Below are positions 27,122-37,646 of a stretch of 64,000 nt of DNA, in pieces. The notes under the pieces were generated by a model. It did no database searches and was not told the origin of the DNA. It saw nothing but the letters and a program-made list of their open reading frames with translations. This DNA is from Ancylomarina sp963977525 (GTDB lineage: Bacteria > Bacteroidota > Bacteroidia > Bacteroidales > Marinifilaceae), in NCBI GenBank assembly GCA_963977525.1, contig CAXBPC010000005.1, forward strand, positions 90,911 to 154,910. The letters are read 5' to 3'. Both the position numbers and the translations under genes were made by a program. Numbering within the stretch: the stretch's first letter is position 1; every line of letters starts with the position of its first letter.

Positions 27122-27145
27122 TAAGCAATTATCAAAATAAAGATT

Positions 27146-27180
27146 AAAGAGGTATCCTATTGAAGGATACCTCTTTTTTT
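27146..27180 (+). terminator. Terminator of the Xaa-Pro aminopeptidase gene
   Basis: AAAGAGGTATCCT (27146-27158) and AGGATACCTCTTT (27164-27176) pair perfectly around a 5-base loop. The T-run extends to 27180. Confidence 0.9.
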
Positions 27181-27206
27181 ATAGTTTATATAAGCTTAAA
27201 AATACG

Positions 27207-27214
27207 TATCTTTG
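27207..27214 (+). promoter_or_regulatory. Candidate -7 box for the giant Ig-repeat gene
   Basis: TATCTTTG matches TAnnTTTG. TTTA about 18 bp upstream is a partial -33 box. The leader to the start codon would be about 180 bases. Confidence 0.4.
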
Positions 27215-27399
27215 TTTGTGAGTGTTCGTGTATGAAATTGACTATTTAATCATGTAAAAGAAGTGGTTTGTGTAAGGAATCGAACGAGGATTGTTTTTTT
27301 TGAATATATTGTATTAACATAAATTGAATTGTTTCAATATTTATTGTTGCAATCTCTTATTATAGATAATAGTAGTTTTAACCTCATCTCTACCTAGAT

Positions 27400-30300
27400 A
27401 TGGATAATTATACTGTGAATAATAAGCAGGGTGTATTGTGCTCTTCGCTTTTAATGAAACTATGTACATTTCTAATACTTAGTTTGTTCGCTCCCAAAGT
27501 TTTTGCTCAATTGGATTATATCCACTATGTTCCTCCTGTGTATTCTGGATCTAGCGTTGATGCTGATGTTGGGCGAAATGTTGTTGTGATAACAACAGAT
27601 AGTAGAGATTTGATTGATGTTGACATCTTTTTGGGTGGTTCAGCAACCGCATTTAAAACCGTTCAAGTTTCAAAATCGGCTCCTTATGAGCATGTGTTCG
27701 AAACACCAGCAGGTAATTTTTATTCGGACATTATAAATTATCCTTTAGTTTATGACTTTCCAAGAGGTTTGGTGGGAGCGAATGAGCTGAATAAAATATT
27801 GCCCGATGCTGGAGTGAAATTCAGATCTTATGATGCACCAATCTATGTTAATATAAGACACGTTTCTGCTATTCACGGAGCTTCTCTTACAACTAAGGGA
27901 CGTTTTGCGATGGGGCAAGAATTTCGTTCTGGACATCTCTACACAGATGGAATGAATTCCTTAAATAAACGTTCACATTTTTTATCTGTTATGGCAACAG
28001 AGGACGGCACTTCTGTGAAGTTAACAAATATCAATATTGGGATATTGAGTGATTTTACTTTACCAGGTTATTCTAAATCAATCCTACCAACTGATACAAT
28101 TAGGGTAACTCTTAATGAAGGAGAAAGTTATGTAATTGGTGTTGATCATGATCTTGCAGCTTTTAATTCAGGATTAAGAAATGATATGAATGGAACGCAT
28201 ATTTTATCCGATAAGGATATTGTAGTAAATACAGGTTCCTGGACTTCTGGTCCGAGCAGAGGACAAGATATTGGTATCGATCAGATTGTTCCTTATAGCG
28301 AAATACGTGATAAGTATGTAGTTATGAAAGGATTGGGTGACAATACGACTGAGCGTCCTATTGTTGTTGCAACTGTTGATGGTACGGATATATATGTAAA
28401 TGGCGAATCATCACCTGTAAATCCTACTCCACTAAATAAAGGGGAGTATTACGCCATACCAGCGACTAAATATTTCTTAGATAATTCTATTTACACCATG
28501 AATATCGATACCAAAGACAAAAATGTCTATGTGTATCAAACCATGACGGGTAGTGCATCTCAAATTGGGCCTACGGTTGGAATGAATTTTATCGCACCTC
28601 TTTCTGCAACAGGTATGCATCAAGTTGATATTCCATTTGCAGATTATTTAGCACAGAAAAAGGTAACATCAGTAATAACCATTTTAGCACAGAAAGGAGC
28701 AACGCTTCAATATGAAAATACAATTAGTGGTGTAACAACTACAAGGGAGATGTTGCCAAGTGAAGCTGCCGATATTCCAGGTAATAATGAATGGGTTAGT
28801 TATAAATTGGTTAATGTAATTGGTGACATTCGATTTCAAAGTTCGAGAGCATTGAATGTAGCTTGGACTGTACAATCAGGTTATATTGGTTCGGCCGGTT
28901 ATTATTCGGGATTCTCAAAAGCAATACCAAAGATTATTACAGAAGTTAAAATTGAAACGGCCTTAGATGTTATTTGTGAGAGTTATAACGAGAATATTGA
29001 AGTTGGTATTCAAGCAACTCCAGTTCCTGATTTCTATGAATGGTATAAGAATGAAGTTTTAGAAGCGAATTTATTATTTGAGAATGAGAAATTAATTGTT
29101 CCGGCACCTGATGTCCCAACAAAGTATATTGTAGTGGCTTATTTCCGTGATCCTTCTTTGGATATTTTATATAATGGTGATTTTAGTAGTGGACGAGGTA
29201 ATTTTGAGACGGATTATACTATAGTTGATGGGAATTTGAGAAATCCAGGTGAATTCGCCCTAACATTTACACCTAAAAGTGAAAATACCGCTTTCGAGGA
29301 TTTTGATGATATGGAAGGTGGGGGACTTATGTTCCTTGCTCAATCAAATGTTCCTGGCGACACTGTTTATCAGAAACTTGATATTCCAATTGAAAGAGAA
29401 TATAACTATATATTAAAAGTACATGGTAGGATGGCTAAAGTGGGAAGTCCACAGCTTTTAGATATATATATCAATGACGAAAAAATTAAATCAAACTTTT
29501 TACTTGATGATCTTACGACATGGCAGTCGGTAACTTCTTTGTGGAAATCTAAAGATAATCAGAAAGCAACCATTTCATTAGTTGACGCTAATGCTGGCGG
29601 GAATACGGGAGTATTTGCTATTGACAGTATAACGTTTATTCCGGCAGTTGAAGATACAGGTGAATTTAACGCTATTGTAATTCCTAATTATAGCTTTACG
29701 CCCTATGATAAGCCACAACATTTTTGTTTAGGTCAATCAGGACTTATTGATATTTCTAATGGAGAAACAAGTTGGTATGATTATGTTTGGGAGAGAAAAT
29801 TAGGTGAAGGTAACTATGTGCCAATAGCAGAATCTAATGTTATCGGTTTAGATACATATAAATTAGAATTTTCAAATGTTACTAATGACAACGCAGGAGT
29901 GTATCGTTGTACAATTACTTTTAAAGAAGGTTTTGAACAATGTGGAGCAACAGTTGATCCTGCTCAATTAGAAGTTGAAGTTGTAATTGACGAACTAGCA
30001 AGAATAACATCTCTTGATGGTGCTTCTGATATCTGTGGTGGCGAATCTGTTGCATTAGAAGTTAATGTAGAAGGAAAATATAGTCGTGTAGCTTGGTCTG
30101 TAAACGGTGTTGAGAAGGCTGAAGGAAAAATTTTCGATTTTAACCTTGATAAATCATTTGGGGAAGGTGTTTACACAATTCGATGCGATGTTGAAAATGC
30201 ATGTGCTCCTCTATCTCAGGAAGTTGAAATTGAAATATTTGGAAAGCCAAATCTAACAGATTTGCAGGTTCCTATTGGATTGTGTGATCAAAATTTAGTG

Positions 30301-33300
30301 AATTTAACAGCTGTTGGTTCTACTCCGGTAGGAGCAACAATGGAATATTCGTGGTATCGTGATGATGCTTTGATAGAAACGAATAATTTATCGGTATTTC
30401 CAGTTTTGCCCAGTATGACTGATTCATATTACAAGGTAGGAGTAGCCGCTCGTTATAATATTGCAGGGCTAGATGAACATACTTGTGTTGGAAATGAACT
30501 AACTGAAATTTTAGCAGCAAATGCAGTCTATCCTCAAATAATATTAGTTCCGTTAGCGGCAGTTGATTTGTGTGAGGGGGAATCTCATTTGTACAAAGCA
30601 GAATTAACAACACTTGGAGATTACTATACTTATTTATGGGAAACACCTCCAGTTATAGTTGGAGATAAAACCACGGTTGATCTTAGTTTAATTGGTATTA
30701 CACCAGCTATGGCTGGTAATTATAAGGTGACAGTTACAAACCGTTGTGGGACTGAAAATACAACAAGTGTATTAAGTGTAACGCCAAAAATGAATGTAAC
30801 TGATATTACTATTGATAATGATGGACCGTATTGTGATGGTGATCCTGTTACAATAACTGTTGATGCTTTGAATGCTGATTATTATAAGGCAGAAAATATC
30901 ACAGTAGGTCAGGAACAAACATTTAATCCAATTATTAGTCCCTTTCTATTGACAGCAAATACTGCAAATGAGGGAATTTGGGAAATTACCGCTGTGGGTA
31001 ATTGTGGAACGACATATCAAGAGCCATTTACGATTGATATATTGGAAAATTTCTCTGATCCAGCCATGAATAATATTACAACTTGTTTTGGTGAAGATGT
31101 GAGATTCGAAGTTCAGATCGAAACGATTCCATCTGGTTCAGATTTAACCTATGCTTGGACTGTACCTGTTGGATCATCTGCAGTTGATAGTGGTACGGCA
31201 ATATTAGATGTTTCTAATGTTCTGGTAGGAGACTTAGGTGATTATACTTGTGTTGTTACCAATAAGTGTAGTATTAGTAAAAACGTTACAGCCACATTAA
31301 GTGCAGAGAGTGTTATAACCGCTTTAACAGCATCAATAGTTGAAGTATGTCAGGGAACTGTAAATTACAGTTTTGATATAGTAACTGTGGGTACACCTGA
31401 ATTTTCTTGGAAATTTAACGATCCAAATGGGGTTGAAATAGGGACAGGTAGTTCTTATGTAATTCCTTCGGTCGAGCTAGTTAATGCTGGAATTTACTAT
31501 TGTGATATTACATTGGAGTGTGGAACAGTTGTCAAATATCAAAGAGAGTTAGTGGTTAATGATCATATTTCAGTTTCAGAAGACCCTTCAGTTGTTTTGG
31601 ATATTTGCGAAGGAGAGCAAACTGAGTTAATTATTAATGTAACAGGAACTCCAAATTCTATTAAGTGGTTTGATGATACAAATACTGAAATGCCTGCATA
31701 TGCTGGCGAAACTAGAATATCTACAGGTTTATTAACTCCGGCAAAAACGTATAATTTCAGATATGAATTGACTGGAGACTGTGAAAACCCAACTGGTGAT
31801 TTTGATGTGATTGTTCATGATAAACCAAGTATTAATCCGATAGTTGATATTAATGACTGTAATGGAAATAATATTCCATTGAGTATGACTGTGGTTGGTA
31901 CGGACTTAATTCAAGAATCATGGTTGAATCCTGATAATAGTCTATTAGCAAATGGATTAACAGCTACAATTACAGGAGCAACTTATCCAACTTCTTCTGG
32001 AAATTATACCGCTAAAGTAACGACAGATTATTGTGGTGATTTTACGACTATTGCTAAAGTAAATGTATATAAGCCTATTGCTGTTCTTTCAAATTCTGAT
32101 ACCGCTCCTAAACCATGTATAGGTGAACCATTAAGTTTAGTGGTAACCGGTGATGGTGATGGTTTGTCTTATAAATGGACTAAAGGTGGAGTAGATCAAG
32201 GGGTACAACCAATTCCAAATATTCTTGATTTAGGTGCCGCAGATTTATCTGATGACGGAAATTATAAATGTGAACTGATTTCAACTAATGGTTGCACAAA
32301 TGAATTTGTAGATTTTGTTGTTAATGTACGTGAGCATGCAAAAATTACATTGCAGCCTGTTGCATTAACACCTTGTCAGAACGATGCACCTGTAACATTT
32401 ACGGTTGCAGGTACAGCGGAAGATACTCCAAAATATCAGTGGTATAATAATGCTGGTTTGATAACTAATGGAGGTGATTACTCAGGAGCAACATCGACAG
32501 ATCTAACTGTTTCTAACCTTTTAGGTAATGATGGAGATTCATACTATTGTGAAGTAAGTGGAGATTATTGTGATCCTATAGAATCAGAAAAAGCAAGTTT
32601 GACTGTGAATCGAAATATTGCGATAACAAAAGATCCAGTAGACGTAACGATTGCTCAAGATGGAATTGCAACATTTACTGTTGAAGCAGAAGGAACGAAG
32701 CCATTTACTTATAATTGGTATGAGGTTAGTGCTCCTTTGGTATCTCTCGGGAATACATCAACACTAACCATAAATCCTGCATCTATTGGATTAAATGGGA
32801 ATGAATATAAATGTAAAGTTAGTAACACATGTTCTACTGATATTGAAAGTGCAAAAGCAAAATTGACAGTCGATGCTTTTCTTAAAATCACATCCCAGCC
32901 TTCTGATGTGGTAAAATGTGTTGGAGATAATTATCAATTTGTTGTTTCGTTTATAAATACTGCAACAAATTGTGTTTGGGAATATGACGATGGCGGTGGT
33001 TTTGTTTCAACTACTACCAATCCGAAAATGAGTACTTCTGCTTTTGATCCGAATTCACCTAATACACTTTCTGTAATTGGGGCAACTGCAATAATGGATG
33101 GATGGAAATTTAGAGCTATTGTATCTGGATTAACTCCAGATGATACTTCTGAAGAAGCAGAAGTTAAAGTTGATGTTCCAGCTAGTTTTAATGCTATTGC
33201 TGATAAAGCGATTTGTAATGGTAATGGTGTTGGTTTTACGGTAGATGGTTTATCTGGTTCAACTCCTTTTACATATGATTGGAAAAGAGGAGGAGTCTCT

Positions 33301-36300
33301 ATAGGAACAAATTCAAGTTTGAATTTAATTGCTGCGAATGCAATTGATGGAGGATATTCTGTTGATGTTACGTCAGGAGTTTGTCCTGAAGAATCGAAAA
33401 CCTTTAATATTTCACATTACGCTGATTTAGTTTTAGATAATTTAGCACATACTACTCCATTGTGCCCTACAGATGATATAGATTTAACTGCAGTCCTTTC
33501 AAGTGGACCAGCCATTTCGGCAATATATACATGGACTAAAGATGGAGTTGATCTAGGAGAGGCAAGTAATAATTATAAAGATCTCATTATAACAACAGCT
33601 GAGGAAGGCTTGTATAAGGTGGCAGTTGAAGATATTTGTATGACGAAATCTAAATCTATCTATATCGATGTTTTGGATATTATAACTAAAGCATCTCCAG
33701 ATTGGTTGAATGAAACACTTTGTGTTGGAGAAGATCTATCACTTGAAGCCAGTGTAACTGGTGATAATCCAACCTACACATGGACAGTACCAGCTGGTGT
33801 AGCTGATCCAGGTAATGTGTCTACATTAAATATAAATGGAGTTGCTGAAGTGAACGAAGGGAAATATACTTGTGATATTGTAGGATCTTGCGGAACTGCA
33901 AGTTATTCAGTTGATATAGTAATTAATGATGTTCCAAATATTACAACTGATCTTAATTTATCAGCGGAGTGTGAAGGAGATCCTTTAGTACTAGGAGCAA
34001 TTGCTTATGATGCAACTACTGGAGAGAGTATCAAGTGGATATTGCCTAATGGAAGTACAAGTCCAGTAACGGCACTTGAATTAGATTTAGGAATTGCTGA
34101 GATTGCCGAAGAAGGTAACTACAAAGTTGAAGTAACAAACGCTTGTGGTTCTGATTTCAGTATAGGATACCAAGATGTACATTCTTTACCAACACTTACA
34201 CCTATTGCTAATCAAACAGCTTGTCAAGGTGAAAATGTAATTGTTCGAGCTGTAACAACTGGTGAGAATTTAACTTATCGTTGGTTTGTTGATGGTGCTC
34301 CACAAGTAGCATTTGATGATAAATCTGAATTAGAAATTCCAAATATTCAACCAACGACACCTAATACCAATAGAATATATAATGTGGAATGTCGGGTGAG
34401 TTCTTGTGGAACTGATTTGAGTGAAATTGCAAATGTTACTGTAAATCCAAATACAATATTAAATACATCTATTAAAGGTGAAGTTGTATATGTAGGAAGT
34501 CCTCATGTTTTTGATTTGGATATAACGGGAAGTAATTTGACTTTCGAATGGCACCATATTCAAACTGATGCTACAGATGTTACTTTACTTGAGACTACAA
34601 AAACTTTAACTATTGCTAGTCTATTACCAGTACACGCTGGTGAGTACTATTGTATAATAACTGGTGATTGTGGTGTAAGATTTACATCAGGATATTTAAC
34701 TGTAAAAGATCCTATGAAGGTCGTTACTGATCTTAATAGCTTGGCAGATATAGAGAAGTGTGATGGTGAGCCATTAAACTTGAATATTAGTGTTGAAGGA
34801 GATGTTTTCTCAATCAAATGGTTTAAGGATGGTGTCGATTTATCACACGATGAATTAAATTACTCAATACCTGCTTTAGATGCTGCTTCTGACGCTGGAT
34901 CTTATTCTTGTGTAATTATAGGAGAGGGTGCGAATATCACAGAAACGGTTAATGTATTTGTTTATCAGAATACGGTTCTTAATTCAGATTTGAAAGATAA
35001 AGTTCTCTGTGAACATGAGAATCTTTCATGGATTCCTGATGTTTCTGGTTCAGTTTTAACTTATGATTGGAAGTTTGGATTAACAACTGTTTCAACTGAT
35101 AAAGAACTTATTAATGCAGATGTATTAGTTGATACTGCAGGTCTTTATGTTGTTGATGTAATAGGTAAGTGTGGAAGCGTAACGACTCAAGCTAATTTGA
35201 CTGTAAAGAGGTTACCTCAATTTATTAGCAGAAGCGCAGATCTAGAAACATGTGAAAATGACGCTGAAGCTATATTCAACGTGACTTATACAGGAGACGA
35301 TTTACTTTATCAATGGCAAAAAGATGGTGTTGATATTGCTGGTGCAAATAGTACAGAGTTAAAAATCCAGAATTTAAGAGTGGGTGATGCAGGCGTTTAT
35401 ACTTGTGTTGTGAGTTCTTCTTGTGGTATTTCTGCTGATAATCCAGCTATGAATCTTGTTGTTATTCCTCAACTTAAAATATTGAGTGAAAGTTCAGATT
35501 TAGAAATTTGTGACGGAGAAGATGCTCAATTTATTATAGAAGTTGATGGAAACGATGTTGTTTATCAATGGAAAAAGGATGGTTTAAATATTCCAGGAGA
35601 GATGGCTCCAGAGTTGATTATCAATCCAGCAAGTTTGGCTGATAATGGATTTTATAGTTGTGCAGTTACTGATAAGTGTACTACAACTGAACGATACTCG
35701 AATTCTAAGGAATTAACTGTTAATGGTCTACCAAGCTCACAAATATTTGGTCGTATGAACCTTTGTGTGTTGGAAGATAGAGTTGCCTATAATACTTCGT
35801 TGACGAATTATAGATATGGATGGTTAGTAAATGGTGGAGAATTTACAACGCCTGCAGAAGGTTATGGAACTAAGATTACTTGGGGTGATGTTGTAGCAGG
35901 TAGTAATGTGAAAATAATGATAACTAATGAAGCTACTGGTTGTGTTTCTGAAGTTGATTCTTTAGTAACACTTCATCCTTTGCCTGAAGTTAATTTAACT
36001 GCCTTAAAAACAAGAGGTATTTGTGATTCTCTATTTGATTTATCAGGAGGATTTCCAACTGGTGGTATTTACTGGGTAGATGGTGTTGCACAGAATACCT
36101 TTGCCCCGAAAGAGAAAGGAAATGGAGAGTATAATGTACGTTATTCATACACGGATAACTTAGGTTGTTCAAATACAACAAGTGAGCTTGTCATGAAAAT
36201 TGATTCTTTACCTATTGTAAAGATTGTTGAAGATGTTATTGTTGGATCTTGTGAAACTAAGCAACTAAGTGCTATTACTGAAGAGGATAATATAAGATGG

Positions 36301-37407
36301 TCTCCAGGTTTGTATTTAGATGATAGAGATTCTGAAAATCCAATTTTTACTGCAGGAGAAACAACTCTTTATGTTGCTACTGTAGTTGATAAACATGGTT
36401 GTGTTGGGAATGATATCATAAATGTTGCAGTTGCTCCATTACCTTTAATTACAACGATTAAGGATACAATTATTGGTGAGTGTAAGGAGATTCAATTGAC
36501 AACAATTATCTCAGGTGATATAGATGAAATCACTTGGACAAATGCTAGTGATCTTGACAATTCCAATAATTCAAATCCTAAGTTGATAAACCGACAAGTT
36601 GGTGTGAATGATTACCAAATAAATGTAACTGATAAGTATGGTTGCGTTGCTTTAGGGTCTGTACAAGTTGAAGTCCTGCCTAATCCGGAGATTGGAGAAG
36701 ATCAAAATTTGTGTGAAGGTGAAACGCTTCTAATAGATACTAAAGATCTTTCTAATCCTGTTTGGAGTGATGATGCTACTTATAGGGGAAGTGATGATTA
36801 TACTGAAGGTGAAAGAACAATTAATAAGCCAGGAGAGTATGAGCTAACTGTTGCTCAAAACGATTGCGAGCTAATACAAAAAATCGTAATGAATCCTCTA
36901 CCTAAGTTTAAGCTTGATAATACAGTTCAGCCAGGTATAGTAATTTTTGAAGGTCAAACAGTTACTCTAGAACCGGACTTAAATCCTGATTATAGTCCTT
37001 TTGTATATGATTGGAGTGATGGTAGTGTATTGCCTCAGTTAGAAGTAAGTGAGTCTGGTGTGTATAAGCTCAAAGTTGAAGATAACCTTGGCTGTATTGC
37101 AACAGATACTGTTGAAGTGCTTGTTAAGCCAATTGGAATTGAAGCTCCAAATGCATTTACACCTAATGGAACACCGAGGAGTCAGAATAATTATTTCTTT
37201 CTAAAAGATATAAATGTGACTGATAAGTTTGATATGTATATTTATAACCGCTGGGGAGAGCTTTTATATAAAACTAGTGAGCCTGGAGAAAGTGGAGGTT
37301 GGGATGGTACTTATAAAGGTGCAAATTGTCCGGTTGGAACTTATGTCTGGGTTGTATTTCTAGATGGAAAAATGAAAGAAAAAGGAACAGTGACCTTACT
37401 TAGATAG
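27400..37407 (+). CDS. Giant Ig-repeat surface protein with T9SS type B sorting domain (3335 aa)
   Basis: Secreted and probably attached to, or released from, the cell surface through T9SS. A signal peptide ends at VFAQ (about residue 36); a shorter start at 27454 would also serve. Residues about 50-510 resemble the IgGFc-binding N-terminal domain (FLSVMATEDGTSVKL, LNEGESYVIG, HILSDKDIVVNTGSW). A jelly-roll-like segment (about 585-765) begins at LYNGDFSSG. At least 20 Ig-like repeats follow, most ending in (D/E)xGxYxCxVxxxCG. PKD-like units with LPLPxV and WxD/S segments cover about 2780-3240. The last 90 residues (from APNAFTPNG through YNRWGELLY to WDGTYKGANCPVGTYVW) are the gliding-motility-associated type B CTD. 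The gene is one unbroken frame. A PorP/SprF gene follows, the usual partner of type B cargo. The likely role is adhesion or matrix formation; the binding target is unknown. Confidence 0.9.
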   Translation: MDNYTVNNKQGVLCSSLLMKLCTFLILSLFAPKVFAQLDYIHYVPPVYSGSSVDADVGRNVVVITTDSRDLIDVDIFLGGSATAFKTVQVSKSAPYEHVFETPAGNFYSDIINYPLVYDFPRGLVGANELNKILPDAGVKFRSYDAPIYVNIRHVSAIHGASLTTKGRFAMGQEFRSGHLYTDGMNSLNKRSHFLSVMATEDGTSVKLTNINIGILSDFTLPGYSKSILPTDTIRVTLNEGESYVIGVDHDLAAFNSGLRNDMNGTHILSDKDIVVNTGSWTSGPSRGQDIGIDQIVPYSEIRDKYVVMKGLGDNTTERPIVVATVDGTDIYVNGESSPVNPTPLNKGEYYAIPATKYFLDNSIYTMNIDTKDKNVYVYQTMTGSASQIGPTVGMNFIAPLSATGMHQVDIPFADYLAQKKVTSVITILAQKGATLQYENTISGVTTTREMLPSEAADIPGNNEWVSYKLVNVIGDIRFQSSRALNVAWTVQSGYIGSAGYYSGFSKAIPKIITEVKIETALDVICESYNENIEVGIQATPVPDFYEWYKNEVLEANLLFENEKLIVPAPDVPTKYIVVAYFRDPSLDILYNGDFSSGRGNFETDYTIVDGNLRNPGEFALTFTPKSENTAFEDFDDMEGGGLMFLAQSNVPGDTVYQKLDIPIEREYNYILKVHGRMAKVGSPQLLDIYINDEKIKSNFLLDDLTTWQSVTSLWKSKDNQKATISLVDANAGGNTGVFAIDSITFIPAVEDTGEFNAIVIPNYSFTPYDKPQHFCLGQSGLIDISNGETSWYDYVWERKLGEGNYVPIAESNVIGLDTYKLEFSNVTNDNAGVYRCTITFKEGFEQCGATVDPAQLEVEVVIDELARITSLDGASDICGGESVALEVNVEGKYSRVAWSVNGVEKAEGKIFDFNLDKSFGEGVYTIRCDVENACAPLSQEVEIEIFGKPNLTDLQVPIGLCDQNLVNLTAVGSTPVGATMEYSWYRDDALIETNNLSVFPVLPSMTDSYYKVGVAARYNIAGLDEHTCVGNELTEILAANAVYPQIILVPLAAVDLCEGESHLYKAELTTLGDYYTYLWETPPVIVGDKTTVDLSLIGITPAMAGNYKVTVTNRCGTENTTSVLSVTPKMNVTDITIDNDGPYCDGDPVTITVDALNADYYKAENITVGQEQTFNPIISPFLLTANTANEGIWEITAVGNCGTTYQEPFTIDILENFSDPAMNNITTCFGEDVRFEVQIETIPSGSDLTYAWTVPVGSSAVDSGTAILDVSNVLVGDLGDYTCVVTNKCSISKNVTATLSAESVITALTASIVEVCQGTVNYSFDIVTVGTPEFSWKFNDPNGVEIGTGSSYVIPSVELVNAGIYYCDITLECGTVVKYQRELVVNDHISVSEDPSVVLDICEGEQTELIINVTGTPNSIKWFDDTNTEMPAYAGETRISTGLLTPAKTYNFRYELTGDCENPTGDFDVIVHDKPSINPIVDINDCNGNNIPLSMTVVGTDLIQESWLNPDNSLLANGLTATITGATYPTSSGNYTAKVTTDYCGDFTTIAKVNVYKPIAVLSNSDTAPKPCIGEPLSLVVTGDGDGLSYKWTKGGVDQGVQPIPNILDLGAADLSDDGNYKCELISTNGCTNEFVDFVVNVREHAKITLQPVALTPCQNDAPVTFTVAGTAEDTPKYQWYNNAGLITNGGDYSGATSTDLTVSNLLGNDGDSYYCEVSGDYCDPIESEKASLTVNRNIAITKDPVDVTIAQDGIATFTVEAEGTKPFTYNWYEVSAPLVSLGNTSTLTINPASIGLNGNEYKCKVSNTCSTDIESAKAKLTVDAFLKITSQPSDVVKCVGDNYQFVVSFINTATNCVWEYDDGGGFVSTTTNPKMSTSAFDPNSPNTLSVIGATAIMDGWKFRAIVSGLTPDDTSEEAEVKVDVPASFNAIADKAICNGNGVGFTVDGLSGSTPFTYDWKRGGVSIGTNSSLNLIAANAIDGGYSVDVTSGVCPEESKTFNISHYADLVLDNLAHTTPLCPTDDIDLTAVLSSGPAISAIYTWTKDGVDLGEASNNYKDLIITTAEEGLYKVAVEDICMTKSKSIYIDVLDIITKASPDWLNETLCVGEDLSLEASVTGDNPTYTWTVPAGVADPGNVSTLNINGVAEVNEGKYTCDIVGSCGTASYSVDIVINDVPNITTDLNLSAECEGDPLVLGAIAYDATTGESIKWILPNGSTSPVTALELDLGIAEIAEEGNYKVEVTNACGSDFSIGYQDVHSLPTLTPIANQTACQGENVIVRAVTTGENLTYRWFVDGAPQVAFDDKSELEIPNIQPTTPNTNRIYNVECRVSSCGTDLSEIANVTVNPNTILNTSIKGEVVYVGSPHVFDLDITGSNLTFEWHHIQTDATDVTLLETTKTLTIASLLPVHAGEYYCIITGDCGVRFTSGYLTVKDPMKVVTDLNSLADIEKCDGEPLNLNISVEGDVFSIKWFKDGVDLSHDELNYSIPALDAASDAGSYSCVIIGEGANITETVNVFVYQNTVLNSDLKDKVLCEHENLSWIPDVSGSVLTYDWKFGLTTVSTDKELINADVLVDTAGLYVVDVIGKCGSVTTQANLTVKRLPQFISRSADLETCENDAEAIFNVTYTGDDLLYQWQKDGVDIAGANSTELKIQNLRVGDAGVYTCVVSSSCGISADNPAMNLVVIPQLKILSESSDLEICDGEDAQFIIEVDGNDVVYQWKKDGLNIPGEMAPELIINPASLADNGFYSCAVTDKCTTTERYSNSKELTVNGLPSSQIFGRMNLCVLEDRVAYNTSLTNYRYGWLVNGGEFTTPAEGYGTKITWGDVVAGSNVKIMITNEATGCVSEVDSLVTLHPLPEVNLTALKTRGICDSLFDLSGGFPTGGIYWVDGVAQNTFAPKEKGNGEYNVRYSYTDNLGCSNTTSELVMKIDSLPIVKIVEDVIVGSCETKQLSAITEEDNIRWSPGLYLDDRDSENPIFTAGETTLYVATVVDKHGCVGNDIINVAVAPLPLITTIKDTIIGECKEIQLTTIISGDIDEITWTNASDLDNSNNSNPKLINRQVGVNDYQINVTDKYGCVALGSVQVEVLPNPEIGEDQNLCEGETLLIDTKDLSNPVWSDDATYRGSDDYTEGERTINKPGEYELTVAQNDCELIQKIVMNPLPKFKLDNTVQPGIVIFEGQTVTLEPDLNPDYSPFVYDWSDGSVLPQLEVSESGVYKLKVEDNLGCIATDTVEVLVKPIGIEAPNAFTPNGTPRSQNNYFFLKDINVTDKFDMYIYNRWGELLYKTSEPGESGGWDGTYKGANCPVGTYVWVVFLDGKMKEKGTVTLLR

Positions 37408-37646
37408 GTTGTTTAATATTAAAATGAAAGAGTTGATCTTTGTTGGTCAGCTCTTTCATTACAAACTTTATTGTGTTATAGATTAAGTTTGTATTGAAAT
37501 TGTGAAGTGACAATTCTTTGGAATTTTGGTTCTGAGTAATAAGAATTGTTTCTTATAATTAATTTATTTTTTAGTTCTGAATTGTGTGTTCTTTATGGTC
37601 AATAATCATTGATTGTAAAGAGTTAATTGTAAAAGATGATAATTAC

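Noticed and set aside
30320..30646. 108-residue minus-strand frame within the giant Ig gene
   Set aside because: It is antisense to well-formed Ig-like repeats and has no independent support; such frames are expected in a 10-kb gene.
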